Of a stretch of DNA of 16,760 bases, positions 1 to 5,897 are shown piece by piece. The DNA is taken from positions 1 to 16,760 of the forward strand of contig NBML01000023.1 of NCBI GenBank assembly GCA_002085465.1, read 5' to 3'. The number at the start of each line of letters is the position of its first letter. Position 1 is the stretch's first letter. Both the position numbers and the translations under genes were made by a program. This DNA comes from Desulfobacteraceae bacterium 4572_89. GTDB taxonomy: Bacteria; Desulfobacterota; Desulfobacteria; Desulfobacterales; Desulfobacteraceae. The notes below the pieces were generated by a model, which was not told where the DNA came from, made no database searches, and worked only from the letters and a program-made list of their open reading frames with translations.

Positions 1-70
1 CAACAGTCTCACAGGCCTTTTTTAAGCTGGCCCGGATACTTTTTAGGGGTTTTCCTTTGTATAAGAAAAC

Positions 71-364
71 ATGATCATTATGAAAAACCCTGGGGATATC
101 AATCAATATTCTATAAAGCTTGTCAGGGATACCCGGATAGAACAGGCTTGCAACAGGGTGCTTTTCACTGAAAACGAAGGAGCACAATATTTTTGTGAAT
201 TTAAACTTGATAACCTTCTGAGAGGGGATCAGAAAACCCGGTATGAATGTTACCAGATTGGCATTGATAAGGGGTTCCTATCAAGAAATGATGTCAGAGG
301 ATTTGAAAATTTATCCCCAGTTCCTGGTGGTGACGATTATGGAATAAATAATCCAGCCACCTGA
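71..364 (+). pseudogene. HK97-family phage portal protein, C-terminal fragment
   Basis: The 97-residue reading frame matches the C-terminal end of HK97-type portal proteins, which form the dodecameric DNA-entry ring of the capsid. Recognisable family features in order are a segment like the SIE(L/F)V helix (SIKLVRDTRIEQA, about residues 14-26), then LDNLLRGDQKTRYECY (about 46-61), FLSRNDVRGFENL (about 69-81) and the GGDDY turn (87-91). Portals are normally around 400 residues, so the N-terminal three quarters are missing; upstream this frame meets stops within 20 bases and no portal-like sequence is visible in the other frames. No capsid, protease or terminase genes follow. It is best read as a non-functional prophage relic. 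The ATG at 71 is only the first in-frame start of the fragment. Confidence 0.7.
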
Positions 365-628
365 ATAAATATACTTTGGGCATGCAACCTCCCACATTAA
401 ATAAAAGGTGCTCACTGCATTTGGTTTTTAATAGTTCGGCCATTCAGTGGGGTTCATAAATTTTCCTTTCATGAGGGTCCCGGTCTCCTGGGTAACTATA
501 GGCCGGGTTTTAATTTTTCCCTTGCTTCAAGCCGAAACTATGTGATTATATAATAAAATTATTTATTTGATTTTGAAAGTTTTTCTATCAATGGTATGTG
601 GTCGTTAATAATAGTACAACATATTGTG
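365..628. other. non-coding gap with a weak terminator-like hairpin
   Basis: The stretch between the portal relic and the TA promoter region has no convincing coding sequence on either strand. The only structure I see is a hairpin with arms CCCGG (479-483) and CCGGG (503-507), extended by CCT/AGG after a small bulge and followed by TTTT. It could be a weak rho-independent terminator for rightward transcription. The DNA from 535 to 600 is strongly AT-rich. Confidence 0.4.
479..511 (+). terminator. possible weak rho-independent terminator
   Basis: Arms CCCGG and CCGGG lie 19 nt apart, with an additional CCT/AGG pairing inside the loop across a 3-nt bulge, followed by four Ts. The stem is short, so this is a tentative call. 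Confidence 0.3.
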
Positions 629-694
629 GTCAAATGGAAAAGTTGACTTCAAATCATTTTTTTTGTTGACTTTGGATCAACTCAAACCGATAAT
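629..694 (+). promoter_or_regulatory. promoter/operator of the toxin-antitoxin unit
   Basis: A sigma70-like promoter can be read as TTGACT (666-671), a 17-bp spacer and GATAAT (689-694). Around it are repeated half-sites: GTCAA at 629-633 facing TTGAC at 643-647, the octamer GTTGACTT at 642-649 and again at 665-672, and GTTGA (665-669) facing TCAAC (677-681). Type II antitoxins with HTH domains bind such inverted repeats to repress their own promoter, so these are candidate operator half-sites. The -10 box touches the annotated toxin start, so either the promoter or the toxin start is misplaced. Confidence 0.4.
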
Positions 695-976
695 ATGACA
701 AAAGACGAAGCAAAAGAATGTTTGCGTGAGTTTGCCCAAATTGGCTGTTTTCAGCAATCAGTACACTGTCGTGAGCGGATGAAAGAACGACAGATTACCA
801 CAGATGACGTGTTAAATGTTTTTCTGTGGGGCAAGGTCACAGAAATTGAATATAAAAAAGAATTCGACAGCTGGCAATGCAAGGTAATTGGCAAAGATAT
901 TGATGGAGAGGACCTTGTGTTTATAGCTGGTATTTACGAGCATTGCCATACAGTAAGATGTATCACTGTATACTAA
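695..976 (+). CDS. DUF4258-family toxin of a type II toxin-antitoxin system
   Basis: The 93-residue protein has the DUF4258 layout: an N-terminal helix, a basic 'HCRERMKERQI' segment (about residues 24-34) matching the family's H..eRm.eR.I signature, then alternating strands ending in the tyrosine-rich C-terminus. DUF4258 proteins resemble small RelE/MqsR-like RNases and are often paired with antitoxins. The antitoxin gene begins 13 bases after this stop with a strong ribosome site, so the two are one operon with the toxin first, the order also seen in mqsRA and higBA. No Shine-Dalgarno sequence is visible before ATG 695; an in-frame TTG at 722 is an alternative start. The RNase activity is inferred from family and context. 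Confidence 0.7.
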   Translation: MTKDEAKECLREFAQIGCFQQSVHCRERMKERQITTDDVLNVFLWGKVTEIEYKKEFDSWQCKVIGKDIDGEDLVFIAGIYEHCHTVRCITVY

Positions 977-989
977 GGAGGGGGATGCT

Positions 990-1496
990 ATGAAATGTCA
1001 CCAATGTAACTCAGACATGAAAGAATCAAAAGAATTTTACCACTATACTGAGTCTGGCCTTGATAATGTTTGGTTGGGCGATGTAAGTGTTTATCGATGC
1101 GAGTGTGGAGAATATTTTGCTTCTATTCCTGCTATTATAGAATTGAATTTAGTGATTGCACTCTATTTAATTAAAAAGAAAACTTTTCTTAAAGGTCAAG
1201 AAATAAAATATTTACGAAAGAATGCCGGGTTAAGCGCAAAAGCTTTTGCGGAGTACATTGGGGTCGACAAATCCACACTTTCAAGATGGGAAAATAATAA
1301 GCAAACCATTGATAAGTCAAACGATCGAATGATAAGGCTTTTTCATGCAACATTCAAAGGGATTTCATCTGAGAAGATGAAAAGTTTTTTTGATGATGTG
1401 ATGAAAGAAATAGACAACAATGGAGAAGAAACAAGGATCGATATTCCAATAGCTGATATTCTTTCTGGACAACATACAGAATGTAGGATTTGTTAA
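990..1496 (+). CDS. MqsA/YgiT-like antitoxin with N-terminal zinc finger and C-terminal HTH
   Basis: The 168-residue protein begins with a zinc-binding module: CxxC at residues 3-6 and CxC at 37-39, as in the N-terminal domain of MqsA/YgiT antitoxins. A Xre/Cro-type helix-turn-helix follows at about 69-105, including LSAKAFAEYIGVDKSTLSRW. In this family the zinc domain usually contacts the toxin and the HTH binds the operator, so the protein should neutralise the DUF4258 toxin and repress the pair. The AAGGAGGGGG ribosome site directly before the ATG is much stronger than the toxin's, which fits a need for excess antitoxin. A further 45 or so C-terminal residues follow the HTH, longer than in classical MqsA (131 residues); they are acidic and of unknown role. 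Confidence 0.8.
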   Translation: MKCHQCNSDMKESKEFYHYTESGLDNVWLGDVSVYRCECGEYFASIPAIIELNLVIALYLIKKKTFLKGQEIKYLRKNAGLSAKAFAEYIGVDKSTLSRWENNKQTIDKSNDRMIRLFHATFKGISSEKMKSFFDDVMKEIDNNGEETRIDIPIADILSGQHTECRIC

Positions 1497-1539
1497 TAAT
1501 TTCCCTTGAACAGAATCATTCCTTTGTAAATTTAAAATT

Positions 1540-1584
1540 TAGGGTAACATTAGGGTAACATTTACCCGAAAACATGTTACCCTA
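1540..1584. repeat. 11-bp repeats TAGGGTAACAT, two direct and one inverted
   Basis: TAGGGTAACAT occurs exactly at 1540-1550 and immediately again at 1551-1561, and its exact reverse complement ATGTTACCCTA lies at 1574-1584. A partial inverted copy, TTACCCTA, sits at 1775-1782, only 8 bp from the tRNA junction. Repeats in this position, a few hundred bases or less from a tRNA attachment site, are good candidates for integrase arm-type or excisionase binding sites. A second TA-regulator operator is an alternative. Confidence 0.55.
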
Positions 1585-1790
1585 ACCTGGACAAGCCAGA
1601 ACCAAAAAGGTTTTCTGATTCTCTTGCCAAAATAACACGAAAATCAGAAATTAGAATCTAATAACTATTTTGCATCTTTTTGTTTTTGTTTGCTTTGAAT
1701 TGTTCAAGATACTGAAATAATAAAGAATAACAATTGAATTTTAGTTGAAATCGGTTGTATTTATTTGTTGTATTTTACCCTATTTTTACA

Positions 1791-1843
1791 CTTAGGATCT
1801 AGTGCCGCGAGGCGTGGAGGTTCAAGTCCTCTCTTCGGTACCA
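1791..1843 (+). other. 3' fragment of tRNA-Leu(UAG): attachment-site duplication (attR/attL)
   Basis: The 53 bases read as the second half of a type II tRNA: anticodon loop CTTAGGA with anticodon TAG, 3' anticodon strand TCTAG, variable arm GCC-GCGA-GGC, T arm GGAGG-TTCAAGT-CCTCT, acceptor 3' strand CTTCGGT, discriminator A and encoded CCA. The acceptor, D arm and 5' anticodon strand are absent; the bases before 1791 do not pair. The break in the anticodon loop is a known crossover position for tRNA-targeting tyrosine integrases. The identity with tRNA-Leu(UAG) is from recall of bacterial sequences. It should not be functional alone. Confidence 0.8.
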
Positions 1844-1853
1844 TATATGAATA

Positions 1854-1899
1854 AAGGCTTTACAGAGATTTTAACATTTTCTTTGTAAGGCCTTTTTTT
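1854..1899 (+). terminator. rho-independent terminator of the original tRNA-Leu gene
   Basis: Arms 1854-1867 (AAGGCTTTACAGAG) and 1881-1894 (CTTTGTAAGGCCTT) can form a 14-bp stem with two G-U pairs and a 13-nt loop, followed by a run of seven Ts. Its place 10 bp after the CCA end shows that the chromosomal side of the attachment site lies to the right. Confidence 0.8.
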
Positions 1900-1917
1900 A
1901 TGGCCTAATGGCCAAAC

Positions 1918-2027
1918 TTAATTATCCTGAATGGATGTGGTAAGAGCAAATGCCATAACCTGACCTATCCATTGGGGCCACTGGTTACGATTGCATTTTT
2001 CCCCGAGAGATCAAACAAGTCCTGCAT
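1918..2027 (-). pseudogene. short-chain dehydrogenase/reductase (SDR), N-terminal relic with frameshift
   Basis: Reading the minus strand from an ATG at 2027 gives MQDLFDLSGKNAIVTSGPNG, the start of a classical SDR (the F.L.GK.aIVTG strand and the first part of the glycine-rich NAD(P) loop). A stop follows, but shifting by one base restores IGQVMAFALTTSIQDN, the expected GIG..mA.aL continuation, before a stop at 1918-1920. Only about 35 of roughly 250 residues remain. The relic ends close to the tRNA terminator, so it is a truncated, frameshifted leftover. The match is by eye over a short length. The sequence from 2028 to 2177 holds nothing I can identify. Confidence 0.5.
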
Positions 2028-2177
2028 GACATTTCTTTCTGAATGGATTTGAAATGGCTGATTGACGATTCAATTTGTTATCAACTGGGCCTGCTCTATT
2101 AATCGTCGGTTTTACAATTCTCGGAATGTCATTTGTTATTTTATCCCGTTTCCAAAGATAAAATTCTGAAAAAAATC

Positions 2178-2408
2178 TTATTCAACAATTTCCAGGATCA
2201 CACGTTTCTGCTCTTTCGCCGATGCACATGATAGAATGGTCCGCATGGCCTGGGCTGTTCTCCCCTTTTTTCCAATAACCTTGCCAAGGTCTTCCTTTGC
2301 TACCCTTAATTCCAGAACAAGGGTCTGCTGGGCTTTGATTTCCTGGACATCTACTTTTTCCGGATCATCAACAAGTGCCTGGGCAATATACTTAATCAAC
2401 TCTTTCAT
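2178..2408 (-). CDS. khpA: KhpA, small KH-domain RNA-binding protein
   Basis: The protein is 76 residues from the ATG at 2408, which has an AAGGAG ribosome site 8 bases upstream; a longer in-frame start at 2429 would place that site inside the gene. The sequence begins MKELIKYIAQALVDDPEKV, typical of KhpA (formerly YlqC), and carries the KH-domain GxxG RNA-binding loop as GKKG at residues 46-49, followed by the helix AQAMRTIL. KhpA binds RNA, usually as a dimer or with KhpB, and is linked to cell-size and division control in Gram-positives. In many bacteria it sits in the rpsP-rimM-trmD cluster; here it stands alone beside the integration site. Its upstream region carries tandem repeats. Confidence 0.88.
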   Translation of the reverse strand: MKELIKYIAQALVDDPEKVDVQEIKAQQTLVLELRVAKEDLGKVIGKKGRTAQAMRTILSCASAKEQKRVILEIVE

Positions 2409-2461
2409 GACGCGATCTCCTTCTGCCAAGATGACAATGAAAATGTAATTTAAGTTTCAGC

Positions 2462-2500
2462 TATAGTTTACAAATATAGTTTACAAATATAGTTTACAAA
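2462..2500. repeat. 13-bp tandem repeat, three exact copies (TATAGTTTACAAA)
   Basis: TATAGTTTACAAA occurs at 2462-2474, 2475-2487 and 2488-2500 with no mismatch. The array lies 54 bp upstream of the khpA start. On the minus strand each unit supplies TTGTAA and TATA-like hexamers, so copy-number change could alter promoter spacing; this effect is conjecture. Confidence 0.85.
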
Positions 2501-2513
2501 TGAATTTAATAAT

Positions 2514-2541
2514 AATTTTTAGTTTCAAATTTTTAGTTTCA
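2514..2541. repeat. 14-bp tandem repeat, two exact copies (AATTTTTAGTTTCA)
   Basis: AATTTTTAGTTTCA is at 2514-2527 and again at 2528-2541, 13 bp after the 13-bp array. AAGTTTCAG just before that array (about 2452-2460) shares the AGTTTCA core. Confidence 0.75.
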
Positions 2542-2601
2542 ATAGACCGCCAATAAAGACTATTTATAGCAGCATACCATAACCATTTAGAATCACAAGT
2601 G

Positions 2602-2745
2602 CTATTTCTGATCTTCATCGGGTTCAGCCCATAAAATATGGTTCTTGTTCAAAAAAAGTGTTTTATGTCTTACAGGATTTTCCGTAGTGTTATCGTACAT
2701 GGTCGCATTGAACAGAATTAAAAAAGGCTCCTGATTAATGCTCAA
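2602..2745 (-). pseudogene. C-terminal remnant of a small conserved protein (or a 47-residue small ORF)
   Basis: From an in-frame TTG at 2745 the minus strand encodes 47 residues ending in a tag stop. The pattern is protein-like: a hydrophobic strand EPFLILFNATMYD, then a polar loop, then LFLNKNHILWAEPDEDQ. This resembles the C-terminal half of a small-protein family (about 100 residues) found in many Desulfobacterota and related bacteria, in which a strand of the 'fi.ltdA.v.d' type precedes 'l.vNK..I.W..p'. A stop codon sits three codons upstream of the TTG. In another frame just upstream, KLSYMISLLEH is reminiscent of the preceding part of that family, suggesting a frameshifted gene. There is no clear ribosome site. 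The family match is from memory and over a short length. Confidence 0.4.
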
Positions 2746-2767
2746 GTAGAGAAATCATGTACGATAA
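2690..2767. repeat. 12-bp perfect inverted repeat (TTATCGTACATG / CATGTACGATAA)
   Basis: TTATCGTACATG at 2690-2701 is the exact reverse complement of 2756-2767, with 54 bp between. Both arms overlap the minus-strand remnant or its disrupted upstream part. No run of Ts follows, so it is not a standard terminator. Confidence 0.6.
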
Positions 2768-2811
2768 TTTTATATTTTTGCAGCTTTCATTGAATCAATT
2801 GTCCATTTTAC

Positions 2812-2840
2812 TTGACATCAAAAAGAAATTAATTAATTTA
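2812..2840 (+). promoter_or_regulatory. candidate promoter of the Fe-S scaffold operon
   Basis: A consensus -35 hexamer TTGACA (2812-2817) is followed at about 17 bp by a poor -10 (AATTTA, 2835-2840). It would give an 80-nt leader before the GTG start at 2921. Only the -35 is persuasive. Confidence 0.3.
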
Positions 2841-2920
2841 GGATGCAAGTTAACCATAAAAAAATGAATATTTTATTGCCCAAATTTTTTTTAGTTTAGG
2901 GCAGAACAAAGGGGATACCC

Positions 2921-3346
2921 GTGATAACTGAAATTACATCTACAGATGCTGAACGTAAAATGCTTACTCATGCCGGATATGGTGAGCCAGCCATTAATTA
3001 TTATCTTGAGAAAAAATATATGGGTCAGATTGAGAATGCCGATCAGGTTTCTGAAAAAATAGGGTCCTGCGGTGATATTATGAGGGTCTATCTTAAGATG
3101 GATGAAAACGAAATTATTGATGATGTCAGGTATGAAATTACAGGTTGTGCAGGAGCTATAGCTGCAGCCATGGCAGCTGTAGACCTGGTAAAAGGGAAAA
3201 ACCTTGAAGATGCCCTGAAAGTCAATGACGGGGATGTCTATAAGATGTTGGAAAATATCCCGGAAAAAAAGCATCATTGCATTCAGCTTGCTGTAAAAAC
3301 CATGCACCTGGGAATCAAAGAATTGAAATTTGGGAAAACCAATTAA
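2921..3346 (+). CDS. IscU/NifU-type iron-sulfur cluster assembly scaffold protein
   Basis: The 141-residue protein is a NifU N-terminal (IscU-like) domain over nearly its full length. The cluster ligands are present: Cys50 and Asp52 in SCGD, Cys76 in TGCAGA, and Cys120 in the HHC segment. These hold a transient Fe-S cluster made with a cysteine desulfurase before transfer to apoproteins. The start is a GTG at 2921 with GGGG six bases upstream. The second Cys motif is GCAGA rather than the classical GC(G/A)SA, and there is no C-terminal NifU thioredoxin-like domain, so it is one of the stand-alone scaffold paralogues common in anaerobes. No desulfurase gene is beside it. The next gene starts within its last codons. 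Confidence 0.88.
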   Translation: MITEITSTDAERKMLTHAGYGEPAINYYLEKKYMGQIENADQVSEKIGSCGDIMRVYLKMDENEIIDDVRYEITGCAGAIAAAMAAVDLVKGKNLEDALKVNDGDVYKMLENIPEKKHHCIQLAVKTMHLGIKELKFGKTN

Positions 3347-4031
3347 AGTCATTACCTCTATTGCAACTGTTTTTTTTGTATTTCTGTTGAACGGATGTAC
3401 TTCATCCACAGATTTTCAGATTGAGGACCTTGCAAAGACAGATATTAACCAGGTGTCTGAGATTCATATGGATCAGGTAACAACCTTATTGAAAACCCTG
3501 ACCCGCAAACTGTATAAAATGAATTCACAGGAGCTTGGCAAGACATCAGGGGCCACAATTGATTCACAGATAGCCAGAATATTTCAATGCCCTCCGGTCC
3601 AGCCCCTTAACTCCCTTGGAGATAAAGAGAGTGTTGATGCCATTTTGCTGGGATTTGAACCTGAATTTAAAGGTGACAGGATATTTGCAATGATGTATGG
3701 GCTTTATACTATGGTTCATACATCATACAGCAAAAACTGTGATCTTTTTATGCTGGATTTTCTGGACGGGCAAAGCATATATAACAGTGCCCGGAATATC
3801 GAGATTTTTGTCTGGCGCCTTAAGACCAGGTATAAATCCGATGGGAAGCTGTTTTTAATAACCAATACCTGTAACGGCCCTGTTGAAAATTTAAGCTTTG
3901 AAAGAATTTTCGGTAAATTAATTTCCCTCCAGGATACCATGGCCCTTATTGTTTCCACAAGAAAGGGAAGGATGATAAAAGAGGTCCTTCACATGGCAGG
4001 AATGGCCTTTTTACCCATTAGGATTTATTAA
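3330..4031 (+). CDS. conserved lipoprotein of unknown function
   Basis: The 233-residue protein starts with a lipoprotein signal: basic GKPIK, a hydrophobic stretch, and a lipobox LNGC with the lipidated Cys at residue 23. Residues 24-100 are polar and partly helical. The C-terminal part contains a conserved-looking block with YNSARNIEIFVWRL (about 151-164) and LSFERIFGKLISLQD (about 188-202), resembling a family of proteobacterial lipoproteins of unknown function. Two more cysteines are at about 137 and 182. The start is a TTG that overlaps the scaffold gene by 17 bases with no good ribosome site, suggesting translational coupling. No ATG follows before the signal peptide. It is convergent with the M48 protease gene, 15 bases away, with no terminator visible between them. 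Confidence 0.7.
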   Translation: MGKPIKVITSIATVFFVFLLNGCTSSTDFQIEDLAKTDINQVSEIHMDQVTTLLKTLTRKLYKMNSQELGKTSGATIDSQIARIFQCPPVQPLNSLGDKESVDAILLGFEPEFKGDRIFAMMYGLYTMVHTSYSKNCDLFMLDFLDGQSIYNSARNIEIFVWRLKTRYKSDGKLFLITNTCNGPVENLSFERIFGKLISLQDTMALIVSTRKGRMIKEVLHMAGMAFLPIRIY

Positions 4032-4046
4032 TTGCCAAGGTAGATT

Positions 4047-5885
4047 CTAAAGGGCGTGTTGCAGTTTTTCAAATCGTTTCACCTGGTCCCGGTAATAGGA
4101 TTTTTTATCTTCTGATATGGCAAGGGCTTCTTTGGCCACCTCAACTGCCTGTTCAATCTGGTTATTCAAAAACAATGCCTCGGCATAGGTATCCAGGATA
4201 TATGCCTCCCTTTTTATTGCTAAGGCTTTTAAGGAAAGTTCAAGAGCTCTTGGGTTGTCCTTGAACCGGTCATCCGGGCAGGTGGCAAACAGCCAGGCAA
4301 GGTTATTAAGGGCATGGATGTTTCTCTTGTCGATTTGAATGACATTTTCATAGGCATCAACAGCCTTGTCATAATTTTTTTCATTGTAGTAATAGTCCCC
4401 CACAAAGACATAAAGATCTGAATTCTCCGGATCCACTTCCAGCTGCTGGAATAAAATTTTTCCAGCAATATATTCTCCAAAGGCATCCTTTGCTGAACCA
4501 TAGCTAATGCTGTATCCTGCGTAGAACAAGGCAAAAATCAGTATAAAATAACCAATAATTATTTTTTTTACCCTGGTATGGTGGCGGGCAATTAATTCTG
4601 GTTGTTCCTGGCATTGTTCCAGGAACTGGATCCTCTGGCCAATGCTGAAATGATGCCAGTTGGGCTTGTCAATGGATTGACGGCTCAGGGATGCAATTTT
4701 ATGGAAAGTTGATACAAGGGGGAAAACATTGTTTTGGAAATTAAATACATGGAGATCTGCCTGGCGTTCAAAATTCCGCATGATAAATCCAAATACAAAT
4801 CTGAAATAGATCACAAAAAAGCCAATCAAAAACAGGCAGATTAGTATGGCATGGGCACTGCCTTTATCAATTCCAAGGAAAGCCAGCCCATTGTACAGAG
4901 GAGCGGCAATATAAAGCAGGTATATCATGGGTTCAAAAAAGACAAAATTGCAGGCAATAAACCCCATAAAAAAGAAAAGGTAAAAAACCATGTGAAATTT
5001 CTGGACATGGCCTATCTCATGGAGAATCACCGAATCAATTTCATCATCATTCAAGGAGTTAAGCAGGGCCTGGGTTACAAGAATATATCGGAACCGGCTC
5101 ACAAGCCCCATGACACCGGCCGTAATCATGTTTCCACCGAAAAGTTCCCATTTGAGAATATCTGCATATGGCATTCCTGCTTTTTTACAGATCGCCTCTA
5201 TGCGGGCTCTTGAATATCCAGGTTCCAGGGATGCGCAACCCCACAACTTTCGAATAAGGACAGGCCCGAAAATAGAAACAGCAGTCAGAAATACAAGAAT
5301 ATAGCTGATTTCTCCTGTGGTTGTTTTAAAAAATTCCTTAACAGGCTCAAAGGGCAGAAACTGAATCATATCTGCAAACAGGGACAGGCAGAACCAGGGC
5401 AGCAATGCAGGCAGGGAAAACGATATGTTTGAAAATACAAAACTCTTTTTGGTCAGGTTTCCAGGAAAATATTTTTTCTGGACCCCATAGGCAGCGTTCC
5501 AGATAATAACAAGGTACAAAAGGAAAAGTCCCAGAAATAAAACAGCCTCCAGGGTGGGAATGAGTTTGAACAATGGCTTAAGCAAGGGGATGTCTGCAAG
5601 GAAAATATTAAGCTTGTATAAATAAATATTAACGGCAAAAAGCATCAGGGCCAATATGGACAGCCTTGAAATAGCAGCATTAATGGCATGGTCCATACCT
5701 GAATAGGAGTGGGTCCTTTTCCTGGAAATCCGTTTAAAGTAAATATGACATACAAAGGCAAACAGCAGTCCTGATACCAGGGTGTAGTAAAGGCTGTTTA
5801 AACCGGCTGCCTGGATTTTATCAAAAAGTTCGGAAGATGTGTAGATAACAAGGGCGATCAAAAAGTATAAAAAATTTGAAAACAC
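4047..5885 (-). CDS. M48-family membrane metalloprotease with C-terminal TPR repeats
   Basis: The 612-residue protein has several predicted membrane segments in its first 210 residues, then a peptidase M48 (Ste24/HtpX-like) domain. The zinc motif HEIGH is at 289-293, and a second motif ERQAD at 373-377 supplies the likely third ligand, Glu373. Membrane segments at about 298-330 and 345-368 lie between them. After another segment (about 441-462) there are TPR-type repeats from about 489 to 590, including NSDLYVFVGDYYYNEKNYDKAVDAY. M48 enzymes cleave membrane or misfolded envelope proteins; the TPR tail probably binds a partner or substrate. The gene starts 12 bases after the Nudix gene and should be co-transcribed. 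Family standard length is about 300-400 residues, so the TPR extension is the distinctive part. Confidence 0.88.
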   Translation of the reverse strand: MFSNFLYFLIALVIYTSSELFDKIQAAGLNSLYYTLVSGLLFAFVCHIYFKRISRKRTHSYSGMDHAINAAISRLSILALMLFAVNIYLYKLNIFLADIPLLKPLFKLIPTLEAVLFLGLFLLYLVIIWNAAYGVQKKYFPGNLTKKSFVFSNISFSLPALLPWFCLSLFADMIQFLPFEPVKEFFKTTTGEISYILVFLTAVSIFGPVLIRKLWGCASLEPGYSRARIEAICKKAGMPYADILKWELFGGNMITAGVMGLVSRFRYILVTQALLNSLNDDEIDSVILHEIGHVQKFHMVFYLFFFMGFIACNFVFFEPMIYLLYIAAPLYNGLAFLGIDKGSAHAILICLFLIGFFVIYFRFVFGFIMRNFERQADLHVFNFQNNVFPLVSTFHKIASLSRQSIDKPNWHHFSIGQRIQFLEQCQEQPELIARHHTRVKKIIIGYFILIFALFYAGYSISYGSAKDAFGEYIAGKILFQQLEVDPENSDLYVFVGDYYYNEKNYDKAVDAYENVIQIDKRNIHALNNLAWLFATCPDDRFKDNPRALELSLKALAIKREAYILDTYAEALFLNNQIEQAVEVAKEALAISEDKKSYYRDQVKRFEKLQHAL

Positions 5886-5897
5886 GTTACTATTTCC

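Larger units (their letters stand above)
1..1790. mobile_element. right end of an integrated element (prophage remnant) abutting a tRNA-Leu attachment site
   Basis: This stretch ends exactly where the 3' part of a tRNA-Leu gene starts. It contains a broken phage portal gene, a toxin-antitoxin pair, and AT-rich DNA with 11-bp direct and inverted repeats near the junction. Tyrosine-integrase elements that enter tRNA genes rebuild an intact tRNA at one end and leave a displaced 3' copy at the other, so element DNA should lie 5' of the displaced copy, as here. The integrase, the intact tRNA and the left end would be outside the window. That the portal fragment and the TA pair came in together is inference. 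Confidence 0.6.
2409..2601. other. AT-rich upstream region of khpA carrying tandem repeats
   Basis: No gene is visible between khpA and the small remnant at 2602-2745. The region contains two sets of short tandem repeats (2462-2500 and 2514-2541), listed separately. As the minus-strand upstream region of khpA it should include its promoter, but I cannot point to a well-spaced -35/-10 pair. Confidence 0.5.

Noticed and set aside
3..65. Open frame at the left edge in a different phase from the portal relic
   Set aside because: About 20 codons without recognisable similarity; it could be the end of an unseen gene but cannot be supported.
479..511. Possible riboswitch in the CCCGG...CCGGG region
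   Set aside because: I compared it with c-di-GMP and other aptamer patterns and none of the conserved core elements fit.
1612..1650. 9-bp inverted repeat TTTCTGATT / AATCAGAAA after the antitoxin
   Set aside because: Loop of 21 nt and no T-run, so not a good terminator; may be chance in AT-rich DNA.
1791..1843. Functional tRNA-Leu gene
   Set aside because: The acceptor 5' strand, D arm and 5' anticodon strand are absent upstream, so only a 3' fragment is present.
2891..3409. 172-codon open frame on the minus strand opposite the Fe-S scaffold gene
   Set aside because: It is the antisense of a clear IscU-type gene, with no family resemblance and no ribosome site.
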